Shown: positions 24,764 through 34,394, counted from the first letter of the stretch. The stretch is DNA of 64,000 nt from Lentihominibacter butyricus (GCF_025567305.1 NZ_JAOQJP010000006.1:93792-157791); one strand, 5' to 3'. Notes: a model not told the origin generated them from the sequence alone. Numbers and translations: made by a program.

Positions 24764-26626
24764 TCAGTTTTCAGCAGTTTCATCGGCTTCAGCAGTTTGA
24801 CCGCTTTCGTCGGACTTGCCGGTCTCATTCAGCATCGACATGAACTCTTCGCCGGTGATAGTTTCCTTTTCATACAGGAACTGCGCGAGCCTGTCCAGAC
24901 TGCTGCGGTTTTCGAGCAGTATCTTCTTAGCCTTTTCATGCTGCTGCTTTACAAGCTGTACGACCTTTCTGTCGATTTCGTTTTGAGTGTCAGCGGAGCA
25001 TGCGAGTGAAGCGTCGCCTCCGAGATACTGATTGTTCACGACCTCCATTGCGACCATATCGAATTCTTCGCTCATGCCGTATCTTGCGATCATTGCACGA
25101 GCCAGCTTGGTCGCCTGTTCGATATCGTTTGCGGCACCGGTCGTTATTTCATTGAACGCCACTTCTTCGGCAGCGCGTCCGCCTGTGAAAGTAGCGATCT
25201 TGTTTTCGATTTCCTGCTTGCTCATCAGATATTTGTCATCCTGCTCTACCTGCAGCGTATAGCCCAGCGCGCCGGAAGTTCTCGGTATGATGGTGATCTT
25301 CTGTACAGGTGCAGTGTGCGTCTGCATCGCTGCCACCAGAGCATGTCCGATCTCGTGATATGCCACGACCTTCTTTTCCTGATCGGAAAGTACTGCATTT
25401 TTCTTCTGATATCCTGCGATAACAGTCTCGATGCTCTCCTCGAGATCCTCCTGGCTTACGACGCTGCGGCCGTCGCGCACGGCGCGGAGCGCAGCTTCGT
25501 TGATGATATTTGCAAGCTCGGCGCCTGAGGCGCCTGCAGCCATCCTCGCGATCGTGTGATAATCCACATCGGGTTCAGCCTTGATCTTTCTTGCATGCAC
25601 CTTGAGTATCGCTTCTCTTCCCAGCAGGTCAGGCAGCTCTACAGGCACGCGTCTGTCGAATCTTCCCGGTCTTGTCAGAGCCGGGTCCAGCGATTCAGGT
25701 CTGTTAGTGGCCGAGAGGATTATTACGCCGGTGTTTTCCTCGAATCCGTCCATTTCCGTGAGCAGCTGGTTCAGCGTCTGTTCGCGCTCGTCATTTCCTG
25801 CAACACGGTCGTCACGCTTCTTTCCTATCGCGTCGATCTCGTCGATGAAAACTATGCACGGCGCCTTTTCCTTGGCCTGTTTGAACAGGTCGCGGACCTT
25901 TGAAGCACCCATGCCTACGAACATTTCCACGAACTCGGAACCCGAGATAGAGAAGAAAGGCACGTTCGACTCGCCCGCAACAGCCTTTGCCAGCATAGTC
26001 TTGCCGGTTCCCGGAGGACCTACCAGCAGGATACCCTTAGGCATCGACGCTCCGATCTCTGAATATTTCTTAGGGTTGTGCAGATAATCCACGATTTCCG
26101 AAAGGCTCTCCTTTGCTTCATCCTCGCCTGCGACGTCGCTGAAGCGGATACCTGCCGTGGACTGGACGTACACCTTGGCATTGCTCTTACCAAGGCCGAA
26201 CGCCATCGAATCCTTGCCGCCGCCCATCATCTTGCGCCTCATGTACTCACCGATACCGATGAATATCACGAGAGGCAGGATCAGCGAAAGCAGCATCGAC
26301 AGCATCGGTGATGTGGTCTGCTGTATATCTTTTGTGAATTTTGCGCCGGAATCATAGAGTCTCTCTGTTAGAGTCGGGTCATCCATCACGCCTGTCTTGT
26401 AGATCTTGGTTTCCTTCTTATCTGTGAATACGATCTCGGAATCTTTGATCTCGACATCACCTATGTTTTTCTTCTCGATCATGCTCATGAATGTGCCGTA
26501 ATCGACTTCTTTTGCCTGCTTGCTTGCTATCGACGGCATCACGAACACGTTGAAAAGCAGTAATGCCGCAAGTATTATCAGATAGTAGAAAGCAAGCGGT
26601 TTCTTAGGGGATTTGACTTCTTTCAT
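24764..26626 (-). CDS. ftsH: ATP-dependent membrane zinc protease FtsH
   Basis: 620 residues. Two N-terminal membrane helices (about 13-30 and 105-125) flank an outside domain. The AAA+ ATPase has Walker A GPPGTGKT (about 202-209), Walker B IVFIDEIDAIG and the second region of homology; the zinc protease has HEIGH (about 424-428). It degrades misfolded membrane proteins and regulators. AAGGAG precedes the start. The stop is TGA, but the same frame stays open for a further 46 codons to a TAA at 24620, just before the terminator, so the protein may once have been longer. Confidence 0.96.
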   Translation of the reverse strand: MKEVKSPKKPLAFYYLIILAALLLFNVFVMPSIASKQAKEVDYGTFMSMIEKKNIGDVEIKDSEIVFTDKKETKIYKTGVMDDPTLTERLYDSGAKFTKDIQQTTSPMLSMLLSLILPLVIFIGIGEYMRRKMMGGGKDSMAFGLGKSNAKVYVQSTAGIRFSDVAGEDEAKESLSEIVDYLHNPKKYSEIGASMPKGILLVGPPGTGKTMLAKAVAGESNVPFFSISGSEFVEMFVGMGASKVRDLFKQAKEKAPCIVFIDEIDAIGKKRDDRVAGNDEREQTLNQLLTEMDGFEENTGVIILSATNRPESLDPALTRPGRFDRRVPVELPDLLGREAILKVHARKIKAEPDVDYHTIARMAAGASGAELANIINEAALRAVRDGRSVVSQEDLEESIETVIAGYQKKNAVLSDQEKKVVAYHEIGHALVAAMQTHTAPVQKITIIPRTSGALGYTLQVEQDDKYLMSKQEIENKIATFTGGRAAEEVAFNEITTGAANDIEQATKLARAMIARYGMSEEFDMVAMEVVNNQYLGGDASLACSADTQNEIDRKVVQLVKQQHEKAKKILLENRSSLDRLAQFLYEKETITGEEFMSMLNETGKSDESGQTAEADETAEN

Positions 26627-26803
26627 ATTGTTTGCGTCTCCTTGGATCGTTCGGCCTGCATACTTTTGTCGATCGCTGATCGTGAGTATCTGCAGGTCAG
26701 TGATTAAGCTGTTGAAAAATTCTAAGAAATTTTCATTCCATTTGTATGTGGGTTTTATGGTGTTTCTGTGTGATTTTATGAATCGTTCATAAAACCTTTC
26801 TTT

Positions 26804-27688
26804 TTACTGATTATCTCTCAATTTTCTGATGATGTCCAGAAAAAGTGATGCTGCAGGGTTCAAAAGTGATTTTTTCCATGCCACCGCACATTCGATAGAG
26901 TAGCTGTCGTCGACCGGGCAGGTCTCCAGATCCATAAGCGGCAGGCCTTCCGGCAGTATTTCCGGCAGTATCGATATACCCAGGCCCGCACTTACAGAAA
27001 GCAGCACGGAGCGCATATCGCTGAACTGATTTGCGATGACCGGCGAAAATCTGTGTGTTCTGCAGAAATTCATGATCTGCATGTAAAGGAGCGGGTTTTC
27101 CGCCTCTGTCAGCAGTATGAACTTTTCCCTGCGCAGCGTGTCGGTATTGATCTTCTTTTTTTCCAGCCACCCCGCGGGGAGCACGAAATTGAGCTGATCC
27201 GTGTGGATGTCGAGCATCTCGAACTCGTCGCTGTCCGGCAGCATATCGGTATAAAGGAAATGGAAATCATAAGGATCGTCGTTTTCATCGATCAGCACCT
27301 CACCGCCTGAGATATATGTTATATCGACTATTATGTCTGGATATGCCTGTCCGAATTCCTTCAGACATTCGCGCAGGAAACTGTCGGAGGACGAGACCGT
27401 AGCTATGGAAAGGCGGCCCTTTGCGCCGTCATGCAGCTGTTTCACGGCATATGAACCCTTGCGTGCCGCATCGAGTATTTCCTGGGCATACGGGATGAAC
27501 GTGCGGCCTTCTTCCGTCAGGCGCACATCGCGTTTTGTCCTGTAAAACAGCTTGACGCCGAGCTGCTGCTCGAGATCGCTGATCTGCCGGCTTATCGTTG
27601 ACTGCGGCACGCCGTTCTGGCGCGCGGCATTTGTAAAATTGAGCATTTTGCTCACAGTCAGAAAACTTTTTATCTGGTTGAGATGCAT
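26804..27688 (-). CDS. LysR-family transcriptional regulator
   Basis: About 294 residues. The N-terminal winged helix (about 1-60) contains MLNFTNAARQNGVPQSTISRQ, the classic LysR helix-turn-helix. The effector-binding domain fills the rest. The start MHLNQIKSF at 27688 has GAGGTAA upstream and fits the family; an in-frame ATG 8 codons earlier lacks support. It is transcribed divergently from fabF, about 235 bases apart, the usual arrangement for a LysR regulator and its target, so fabF regulation is a reasonable inference. Confidence 0.92.
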   Translation of the reverse strand: MHLNQIKSFLTVSKMLNFTNAARQNGVPQSTISRQISDLEQQLGVKLFYRTKRDVRLTEEGRTFIPYAQEILDAARKGSYAVKQLHDGAKGRLSIATVSSSDSFLRECLKEFGQAYPDIIVDITYISGGEVLIDENDDPYDFHFLYTDMLPDSDEFEMLDIHTDQLNFVLPAGWLEKKKINTDTLRREKFILLTEAENPLLYMQIMNFCRTHRFSPVIANQFSDMRSVLLSVSAGLGISILPEILPEGLPLMDLETCPVDDSYSIECAVAWKKSLLNPAASLFLDIIRKLRDNQ

Positions 27689-27923
27689 TCTTGTTACCTC
27701 GTTTGTTGACACTGATTTTTGATGATGTTATCATCTTATCAGTATAAAAACAGCGGCTTCCGGGCACTGAACGGCTGACATCATGCAGCAGATCTGCCGG
27801 AAATCGTTACGGCTTGTTATTCAGCAAGCCTGAGTTTTGCGGATAATTATCCGATTTTGCTATCAATTATATAGCATGCAGATAGATATGTAAAGTTTGC
27901 ATTGCAGGATGTACGGAGGAAGC

Positions 27924-29150
27924 ATGGGCAGAGAGCGTGAAAAAATAGTAGTTACAGGCATGGGGGCGGTGACGCCTGTCGGATGCGGAGTCGAGAACTA
28001 CTGGAACAATCTGATAAATGGAGAATGTGGTATCGACAGGATAATGCGCTTCGATGCGGAAAGCCTGGCGGTGAAGATCGCGGGCGAGGTAAAGGATTTT
28101 GATATCGAGGCGTACATGCCAAAGAAGATGATCCACGAGACCGATGCGTTCACGCAGTATGCATTCGCTGCTGCAAAGGAGGCACTCGGCGAGGAGCTTC
28201 CGGCTGATCCGGAGCGAACGGGCATCGTGATGGGTACTGCGATGGCAGGAGTTGCAACGACTGCGGCGACTCAGGAGATCCTGACGAATGCCGTCCACAA
28301 AAATGTAGGTCCGCGCTTTGTGCCAAGGATCCTCGGTAACATAGCGGCTGCGCAGATCGCGATATCGTACGGCATATACGGACCGAGCTCGACCTTGTCG
28401 ACCGCCTGCGCATCGGGATGCGATGCAGTCTCTATGGCGGCGATGATACTGCTCGCAGATGAAGCGGATGCAGTGCTGGCTGTAGGCTCGGAAAGCGTCC
28501 TCTGCCCGCTCGTGATATATTCGCTCGCCAATGCCCACACGCTTTCCAGGATGAACGATGATCCTCTCCATGCATGCAGGCCGTTCGATGCCGCCAGAAA
28601 TGGTTTCGTCATAGGAGAAGGCGGCGGTGCGCTCGTGCTGGAGCGCGAGTCTCATGCAAAGGCGCGGGGTGCGGAGATCTATGCGGAGCTCGCAGGCTGG
28701 GCGAACAACAACGATGCGTACCATGTCATGCAGCCGGATCCTGATGGAAAGATGGCAGCCAGGTGCATGCAGATGGCTATGGACTGTGCGGGTGTGGCTG
28801 CGCAGCAGATCGATCATATAAATGCGCACGGTACCGGCACGAAACAGGGTGACAGCGCAGAACTCGCAGCGATCTCGCAGGTTTTCGGCGATGCTCGGCC
28901 TGCGATAACCTCGACAAAAGGCGCGACCGGTCACCTCATGGGCGGCGGCGGGCTGACCGAGTCGATCGCCTGCATCCAGACGATCAGAACAGGTATCATA
29001 CCGCCTACCCTCAACCTTGACGACCCAGAAGGCGACTTTGACTACGTCGCAGGCCAGATGCGCAGACAGCACGTGGAAACAGCGATGACAAATGCATTCG
29101 GTTTCGGCGGACAGAACGCAAGCCTGATATTCAGGAAATATGAGGGATAG
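27924..29150 (+). CDS. fabF: 3-oxoacyl-ACP synthase II (FabF)
   Basis: 408 residues with the complete catalytic triad: Cys162 in STACASGCDAVSMA, His302 in NAHGTGTKQGD and His337 in TKGATGHLMGGGG. It condenses malonyl-ACP with acyl-ACP in fatty acid elongation. The ATG at 27924 has CGGAGGA upstream and gives a normal-length protein. No other fab genes are nearby, so this may be an extra copy under control of the divergent LysR protein. Confidence 0.93.
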   Translation: MGREREKIVVTGMGAVTPVGCGVENYWNNLINGECGIDRIMRFDAESLAVKIAGEVKDFDIEAYMPKKMIHETDAFTQYAFAAAKEALGEELPADPERTGIVMGTAMAGVATTAATQEILTNAVHKNVGPRFVPRILGNIAAAQIAISYGIYGPSSTLSTACASGCDAVSMAAMILLADEADAVLAVGSESVLCPLVIYSLANAHTLSRMNDDPLHACRPFDAARNGFVIGEGGGALVLERESHAKARGAEIYAELAGWANNNDAYHVMQPDPDGKMAARCMQMAMDCAGVAAQQIDHINAHGTGTKQGDSAELAAISQVFGDARPAITSTKGATGHLMGGGGLTESIACIQTIRTGIIPPTLNLDDPEGDFDYVAGQMRRQHVETAMTNAFGFGGQNASLIFRKYEG

Positions 29151-29152
29151 AT

Positions 29153-30469
29153 ATGGGGCTGCTTGATATATTTAAACGTAAAAGCGAAGCAGATGAAAAT
29201 ACTGCCGTGAAGAAAACAGAAATGCCGGATCAGAAAAGGATCGCCAGGTGGAATCTGTTCATTGAAGATGTATGCAACAGAGAGCTGGTTGAACTGTCAG
29301 ATCTTCAGAAAAAAGCAGTCTTGTGCTTTTGGTATGATGCGGAAGTCAATAGCGGAGGGCACTGCGGATATTTTGACTGTTATCCGGATACCGAGCCACA
29401 AGAGCTTGCGGATGCGATAAGGACAGTCGCAACGGAAGAGATGGCGCAGAATTATTTGTATGCTGTGAGCTGCGACGAAGAAGAGAGCGATTGCTGGGAG
29501 ACAATGGACGATAATTTTTACGAATATGCCCCGTCATTGTGCGAGTATATAGAAGATTTTGTGGAAGAGCACAGAGGAAAGATGGTTGCCAGACAGCCCA
29601 ATACTGTCCAGGCGACCTGGGGATGGTGTTATGACTGGTCCGATAACCATGAGAAAAACGCTGGAGCGCCTGAAATGAATGTATACAGCCACATCGCGAT
29701 TTATTTCAGATGGATGACGGAGCATGATCTGCTAAGTGAAGAAGTAAAAAAACGATATCCTGATTTAAAGAAAAATATCGAAGACGGCAAAATCGATGTC
29801 AGGGAGTTCCTGAAAAAAACAGCTGATTTCAGAGGAATGATCTGCGTGAAGCATTTTAATAAACGCGGGCAGACCTTTTCAGAGCGTTTTTATGATTTTC
29901 AAAGTGATGGAGGCTACCCATCATATGTAAATAAGTATGCAATGGAATATTTCAAGCAGGATGAACGGCCAGGCTGTGCAGGATTTCAGGAAGAGGCATA
30001 TCTTTTCGTTCCATATGATGAAAATTATTATACGCAAATGTCAAAATACATAAATGAAGCCTGGGATCGAATAATGAAAAAGCCCGGAAAAGATTCTTTT
30101 AAAGCAGAAGAATACAGGAAAGCAGCTATAGAAGTACTGAAAAATATCCTTACCGCGATGCATGAAAAACGATACGGCGATATCAGCAAATACGTAGATG
30201 AGTTCAGATATGACAATAACGAAGCTGTTTTTGAGTTTGTAGAAGAGAGAGCTTATGATGCTGTAGATGAATATGGGGCACCATGCGATTTCGACCCACC
30301 GTATGAATATTCTCAACTGAACATTTACATGTCGGATGATGGCAGCGGCTTTAAGCTCGACTACGATTTAACGACGGATTCCGAGCTTATGGATCTGTCA
30401 CTTCAACTGGAATTCCTATATGTAGACAAAGGTCTGAAAAGCATATTCATAACAGTGGATCCACAGTAG
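29153..30469 (+). CDS. Multidomain immunity-like protein (DUF4375 plus further modules)
   Basis: 438 residues, soluble and acidic. The N-terminal part (about 45-140) with AVLCFWYDAEVNSGGHCGYF matches the DUF4375/DMP19-like fold. The middle (about 145-235) with a TWGWCYDW start and HIAIYFRWMTEHDLLS resembles proteins found in polymorphic-toxin immunity loci. The C-terminal third (about 320-438, starting AIEVLKNILTAMHEK) looks like a third small module. Domain names beyond DUF4375 are tentative. It starts two bases after fabF. Function unknown; immunity is an analogy. Confidence 0.6.
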   Translation: MGLLDIFKRKSEADENTAVKKTEMPDQKRIARWNLFIEDVCNRELVELSDLQKKAVLCFWYDAEVNSGGHCGYFDCYPDTEPQELADAIRTVATEEMAQNYLYAVSCDEEESDCWETMDDNFYEYAPSLCEYIEDFVEEHRGKMVARQPNTVQATWGWCYDWSDNHEKNAGAPEMNVYSHIAIYFRWMTEHDLLSEEVKKRYPDLKKNIEDGKIDVREFLKKTADFRGMICVKHFNKRGQTFSERFYDFQSDGGYPSYVNKYAMEYFKQDERPGCAGFQEEAYLFVPYDENYYTQMSKYINEAWDRIMKKPGKDSFKAEEYRKAAIEVLKNILTAMHEKRYGDISKYVDEFRYDNNEAVFEFVEERAYDAVDEYGAPCDFDPPYEYSQLNIYMSDDGSGFKLDYDLTTDSELMDLSLQLEFLYVDKGLKSIFITVDPQ

Positions 30470-30480
30470 TTCAGGCGCGG

Positions 30481-30691
30481 NNNNNNNNNNNNNNNNNNNN
30501 NNNNNNNNNNNNNNNNNNNNNNNNNNNNNNNNNNNNNNNNNNNNNNNNNNNNNNNNNNNNNNNNNNNNNNNNNNNNNNNNNNNNNNNNNNNNNNNNNNNN
30601 NNNNNNNNNNNNNNNNNNNNNNNNNNNNNNNNNNNNNNNNNNNNNNNNNNNNNNNNNNNNNNNNNNNNNNNNNNNNNNNNNNNNNNNNNNN
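30481..30691. other. Assembly gap (211 N)
   Basis: A run of undetermined bases. The right flank is a broken gene tail, so the gap probably hides a repeat or mobile element and may not have its true size. Confidence 1.
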
Positions 30692-30775
30692 CTGTTAGGG
30701 GCCTTGCTCTTTATACCTGAAATATAAGATACGCAAATTTTTACTAAAAGCGACCCCAATAATATCATAGCATGA

Positions 30776-30895
30776 CATCACATCGCTGCACAGACCGGCG
30801 ATGACAGCAATATGTTACCGTGGCTCCTTATCCTGCTTGCCAGCGGCGGAGCAGCAGCAGTACTTGTGAGCAGAAAGAGAAGATACGGCAGATAA
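30776..30895 (+). pseudogene. Orphan C-terminal tail of a sortase-anchored surface protein
   Basis: The frame reads AAQTGDDSNMLPW, then a hydrophobic helix, then SRKRRYGR and a stop: the usual sorting-signal order of a TGD-type motif, membrane span and basic tail. An in-frame TGA at 30773 cuts it off from anything upstream, and the sequence between the gap and this point shows no coding match. It is probably the end of a large surface protein disrupted at the gap. Confidence 0.65.
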
Positions 30896-30977
30896 TCGAT
30901 CTAGGCTATTCCTGATCGGAAATCGCGGTTTTTAAGCTAAAATCACAGCTTTGATCGCAGCTTTAAAGTAAAAACCT

Positions 30978-31006
30978 TTGACAACGCTGTCGCAGGCGTG
31001 TAAAAT
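30978..31006 (+). promoter_or_regulatory. Sigma-A promoter of rplM-rpsI
   Basis: TTGACA (30978-30983), 17-base spacer, TAAAAT (31001-31006). It predicts a leader of about 265 nt before rplM. Confidence 0.85.
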
Positions 31007-31007
31007 G

Positions 31008-31039
31008 AATCTGTGTCGTGTGCACGGCACAGATTTTTT
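31008..31039 (+). terminator. Terminator hairpin overlapping the rplM transcription start
   Basis: AATCTGTG and CACAGATT with an inner CGTG/CACG pair, followed by a T run. Its left arm lies across the predicted start site, so it would stop transcription coming from upstream but not the rplM transcript itself. Confidence 0.75.
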
Positions 31040-31276
31040 CGTGTGAGCAGGATGGTGATCGTCCGGGCCAGCACGGCTAAAAGAATTATAAGTTTTAGTT
31101 CGCCGAAAACGTTTGTCGCGTTCAGGCGCGGGCAGATCTTGCATGATCGATACGGCATGCATCATGAGGGACTCGACCCCCGGAGGGCGCGCGCTTTGCA
31201 CATTTACACGACAAATCAAGTAGGCAGGGCCGAAAAAGTTTGCATCGCAAACCCAGTAGGTAGAAAGGAAGAAAAG
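31040..31276 (+). promoter_or_regulatory. Long rplM leader, possible autoregulatory structure
   Basis: This untranslated region contains several short inverted repeats and two AGTAGG boxes (about 31219 and 31254) flanking GTTTGCATCGCAAAC. Firmicute rplM operons commonly carry an L13-binding leader. The match here is by position and structure only. Confidence 0.35.
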
Positions 31277-31705
31277 ATGAGTTCATTTATCGCAAAGCCT
31301 GCAGAAGTAGAACGTAAATGGTACGTTGTAGATGCTGAAGGCAAGAACCTGGGAAGAATGGCATCACAGATCGCAGCAATTCTCAGAGGAAAGAACAAAC
31401 CGACTTACACACCTCACGTAGACTGCGGAGATTACGTTATCGTTATCAACGCTGAAAAGGTAGAGGTAACTGGCAAGAAGAGAAAAGAAAAGATCTATAA
31501 GAGACATACCGGATATCCTGGCGGTCTCAGAGAGCTGACTTTTGAAAAGATGATGGAAAAGCATCCTACAGAAGTCGTAAGACATGCTGTAAAGGGCATG
31601 ATGCCTAACGGCAAGCTCGGCAGACAGATGTACAAGAAGTTAAAGGTATATGCAGGTCCTGAGCATGATCACGCAGCTCAGAAGCCGGAAGTTCTGGATA
31701 TTTAA
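31277..31705 (+). CDS. rplM: Large ribosomal subunit protein uL13
   Basis: 142 residues, normal L13 length. It contains RKWYVVDAEGKNLGRMAS near the start and HTGYPGGLRE. The start at 31277 has AAGGAAG upstream; longer in-frame readings only cover the leader. It is followed by rpsI 19 bases later, the universal bacterial pair. Codons are those of a highly expressed gene. Confidence 0.97.
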   Translation: MSSFIAKPAEVERKWYVVDAEGKNLGRMASQIAAILRGKNKPTYTPHVDCGDYVIVINAEKVEVTGKKRKEKIYKRHTGYPGGLRELTFEKMMEKHPTEVVRHAVKGMMPNGKLGRQMYKKLKVYAGPEHDHAAQKPEVLDI

Positions 31706-31724
31706 GGAAGGGAGGAATTAAACG

Positions 31725-32120
31725 ATGGCAAAAACACAGTATTACGGAACAGGAAGAAGAAAATCTTCAGTTGCTAGAGTTAGATTAGTCCCTGGTAACG
31801 GAAATATCACAGTTAACAAGAAGCCTCTCGATGATTATCTCGCTATGGAGATCGTTAAGAGAGAAGTAAAGAGACCTTTTGAGATCGCAGGCTGCGAAGG
31901 CAAGTTCGATGTTATCGCAACAGTTCACGGCGGCGGATACACTGGTCAGGCAGGAGCTTTAAGACACGGTATTTCAAGAGCCCTCTGCGAAGCAGACAGA
32001 GAAGCATACAGACCGGCCCTCAAGGCAGCAGGCTTCCTGACAAGAGACTCAAGAATGAAGGAAAGAAAGAAATACGGTCTCAAAAAAGCAAGAAGAGCGA
32101 GCCAGTTCTCGAAGCGTTAA
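31725..32120 (+). CDS. rpsI: Small ribosomal subunit protein uS9
   Basis: 131 residues with YYGTGRRKSSVARVRL at the start and the Lys/Arg tail KKARRASQFSKR, whose last residues contact tRNA in the P site. GGGAGG lies upstream. Second gene of the rplM-rpsI operon. Confidence 0.97.
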   Translation: MAKTQYYGTGRRKSSVARVRLVPGNGNITVNKKPLDDYLAMEIVKREVKRPFEIAGCEGKFDVIATVHGGGYTGQAGALRHGISRALCEADREAYRPALKAAGFLTRDSRMKERKKYGLKKARRASQFSKR

Positions 32121-32180
32121 TTGGGACGCGAGACCTATCCCAGCGAGGCGCGAGCCTCAAAACTCACATTCGTGTGGAAG

Positions 32181-32218
32181 ACCCCCGAATTCCAACCCTT
32201 GGAATCGGGGGTTATTTA
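32181..32218 (+). terminator. Terminator of rplM-rpsI
   Basis: ACCCCCGAATTCCA pairs imperfectly with TTGGAATCGGGGGT, followed by a T-rich stretch. Between here and 32450 no gene is supported. Confidence 0.7.
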
Positions 32219-32456
32219 TTTACAGATTTACAGACTGTTCTCTGCGCCAGGTAATTAGGTTTTAGAGATTATTTTTAAGTTTAGCTCTTAAGTTTACGGA
32301 TATGGTCGACGGGAATAATTATAGCGACTAAAAGTAGGCCTGAAAGGACCTCTGTATACATAAAGTATGAAGGATATGCGCTGAACAGCGCACAGACTAT
32401 GAGAGGTGGTATTTGATAAAAAATAGTAAGGTAGGATTGGCACAAGTAAAGAACAC

Positions 32457-32485
32457 TTGTTCGTGACATATAAATGTGATATAAT
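32457..32485 (+). promoter_or_regulatory. Promoter of the ASCH-PIN-GNAT cassette
   Basis: TTGTTC (32457-32462), 17-base spacer and TATAAT (32480-32485), with TGA just before the -10. It lies about 40 bases upstream of the start codon. Confidence 0.7.
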
Positions 32486-32531
32486 TTGTAAAGGCGAGTA
32501 GTGGTTAAATATAAAAATGGGGGAGTGAAAA

Positions 32532-34394
32532 ATGAGAAATTATTATTTAAAAATTAGAGAAAAGTTTATTCCGGATATAGAAGCTGGCAATAAAACACAT
32601 GAATATCGGTTAGCTTCTCCAGATAGAGCTAGTATTAAAGTTGGAGATACGTTAGTACTCATTTCAAATCAAAACAAAAGTGTTTTTATAAAAACAACAA
32701 TAAAAAGCATTAAACATTTTCCTGGATGGCAAGAAGCATTGGAAGAAAATTGGCAGAAAGATTTTAAAAGTCTGTATAGTACAATGGATGAAGCATTAAA
32801 AGAATGTTATAGATTTTATCCTAAGAGGGAAGTAGATGCTTATGGAATAAATGTATATGAAATAGAACCGTTAAAAGAAAATTTATCGGATGCAAGTATA
32901 TTGATTGACACTAATATTATAATCAAAAGAGAAAGCGTCAATAATGTTTCTTTTGAAGTTGTCAAGCTGTTTAATTGGTTTGCAAAAAAGAAAAATCGTA
33001 TATTTGTGCACAAACTTTCTAAAGAGGAAATTGCCAATTATGGTAATGAAGAAGTAAAGCAGGCTGTTTTAACGAAACTTAATTCATACGATGAATTACC
33101 ATCTTTTTCATATATTAAGGACTCTTTTTTTGAATATATAGTTTCGCAATTTTCTAAAGATAGAAATAGCGAAATTGATAATAAACTATTAAAGGAAGTA
33201 TATGATGGTAATGTAGACCTGTTATTGACTGATGACAATCTTATGCTTAAAAAGGCGGAGCAGTTATATCTTAGAGATAAAGTGTTAACTTCTGCTGAAT
33301 TATTATCTAGGTTTGAGCATTCAGATCCTAAGAATATTGAGTATAAAATGTTAGCGGTAAAATTAAAAGATATTGCAGAAGTGAATCTTTATTCGGAGTT
33401 TTTTGATACGCTCAGAGAGGATTACGGTGGAATAGTTTTTGATAATTGGTTTAAAAAGAAAGCGAGAGCTAAAGAAAAGGCATATGTTTTTGAAAATGAA
33501 TTAGGGATTATTCAAGGGTTCTTGTACTTAAAAGACGAAGAGCCTAATGAAACTGGGTATTTACAGATGACTCCTGCGCTTTTACCGAAGCGTCGACTGA
33601 AAGTTGGAACTTTTAAGATTGATAGTACTGGATTTAGACTTGGTGAAAGATTTTTGAAAATAATATTTGATAATGCTTTAAAAAGAGGTGTTGATGAAAT
33701 TTATGTAACTCTCTTTGAAAATAAACGCGATGATGTTAAACAACTGAAGGAATTGATGGAGCGTTGGGGTTTTTGTCGACACGGGTATAAAGATAATGGT
33801 GAAATTGTATTGGTTAAGAGTTTAGAAAAATATGATGACAGCAAAACACCGAAGTACAACTTCCCTGTAATTAAAGAAAATCCGAAAGTCTTTTGGTTGC
33901 CTATATATCCACAGTATCATACAGACTTGTTCCCTGATATGATCTTGAAGAATGAAGATATGCATTTATACGAAGAGAAAAAAGCACATCGTTATGCATT
34001 AGAAAAAATATATCTATCGGGATTATATAAAACAGATGCACAGCCTGGAGACATCATGATGATCTATAGAACTGGTGAATCATACCCCAAAAAATATTCA
34101 TCGGTTATCACAGGTATAGCTGTAATAGAAAGCATAACGGATACAAAATCAGTTGATGAATGCTTGAAATTATGTAAGAATCGTTCTGTTTTTGAGGAAA
34201 AAGAAATAATAGAAATGCACAAGAAAAGGCCGAGAGTAATTAAGTTGATTGATTATAAACCTTTTGTTAACAAAGTTACTTTAGAGTATCTATGGCAACA
34301 AGGTATCCTTAATTTTCCAAGTGGACCGCAAACTTTTGATACGATTACAGAAGAACAATATGAGAATATTCTTAAATATGGAATGGAGAGATGA
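32532..34394 (+). CDS. Four-module protein: ASCH, PIN-like nuclease, GNAT acetyltransferase, PUA-like
   Basis: 620 residues, strongly AT-rich unlike its neighbours. Residues 1-115 form an ASCH domain (KFIPDIEAGNKTHEYRLASP). About 122-275 look like a PIN domain with acidic residues in ILIDTNIIIKRE, near EEIA and in LLLTDDNLMLKKA. About 285-430 resemble a GNAT fold. The end (about 450-620), with PGDIMMIYRTGE and a SSVITGIAVIES strand pair, resembles an ASCH/EVE PUA-like fold. The modules suggest reading a modified nucleic acid, cutting RNA and acetylating something. No named family recognised; defence or toxin roles are inference. It overlaps the next gene as ATGA. Confidence 0.7.
   Translation: MRNYYLKIREKFIPDIEAGNKTHEYRLASPDRASIKVGDTLVLISNQNKSVFIKTTIKSIKHFPGWQEALEENWQKDFKSLYSTMDEALKECYRFYPKREVDAYGINVYEIEPLKENLSDASILIDTNIIIKRESVNNVSFEVVKLFNWFAKKKNRIFVHKLSKEEIANYGNEEVKQAVLTKLNSYDELPSFSYIKDSFFEYIVSQFSKDRNSEIDNKLLKEVYDGNVDLLLTDDNLMLKKAEQLYLRDKVLTSAELLSRFEHSDPKNIEYKMLAVKLKDIAEVNLYSEFFDTLREDYGGIVFDNWFKKKARAKEKAYVFENELGIIQGFLYLKDEEPNETGYLQMTPALLPKRRLKVGTFKIDSTGFRLGERFLKIIFDNALKRGVDEIYVTLFENKRDDVKQLKELMERWGFCRHGYKDNGEIVLVKSLEKYDDSKTPKYNFPVIKENPKVFWLPIYPQYHTDLFPDMILKNEDMHLYEEKKAHRYALEKIYLSGLYKTDAQPGDIMMIYRTGESYPKKYSSVITGIAVIESITDTKSVDECLKLCKNRSVFEEKEIIEMHKKRPRVIKLIDYKPFVNKVTLEYLWQQGILNFPSGPQTFDTITEEQYENILKYGMER

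Noticed and set aside
27867..29072. 401-codon open frame antisense to fabF
   Set aside because: Shadow frame; the plus strand has the full FabF catalytic triad.
32281..32469. 62-residue hydrophobic open frame on the minus strand
   Set aside because: No ribosome binding site and no recognisable family; the region also holds the promoter of the ASCH-PIN-GNAT gene.
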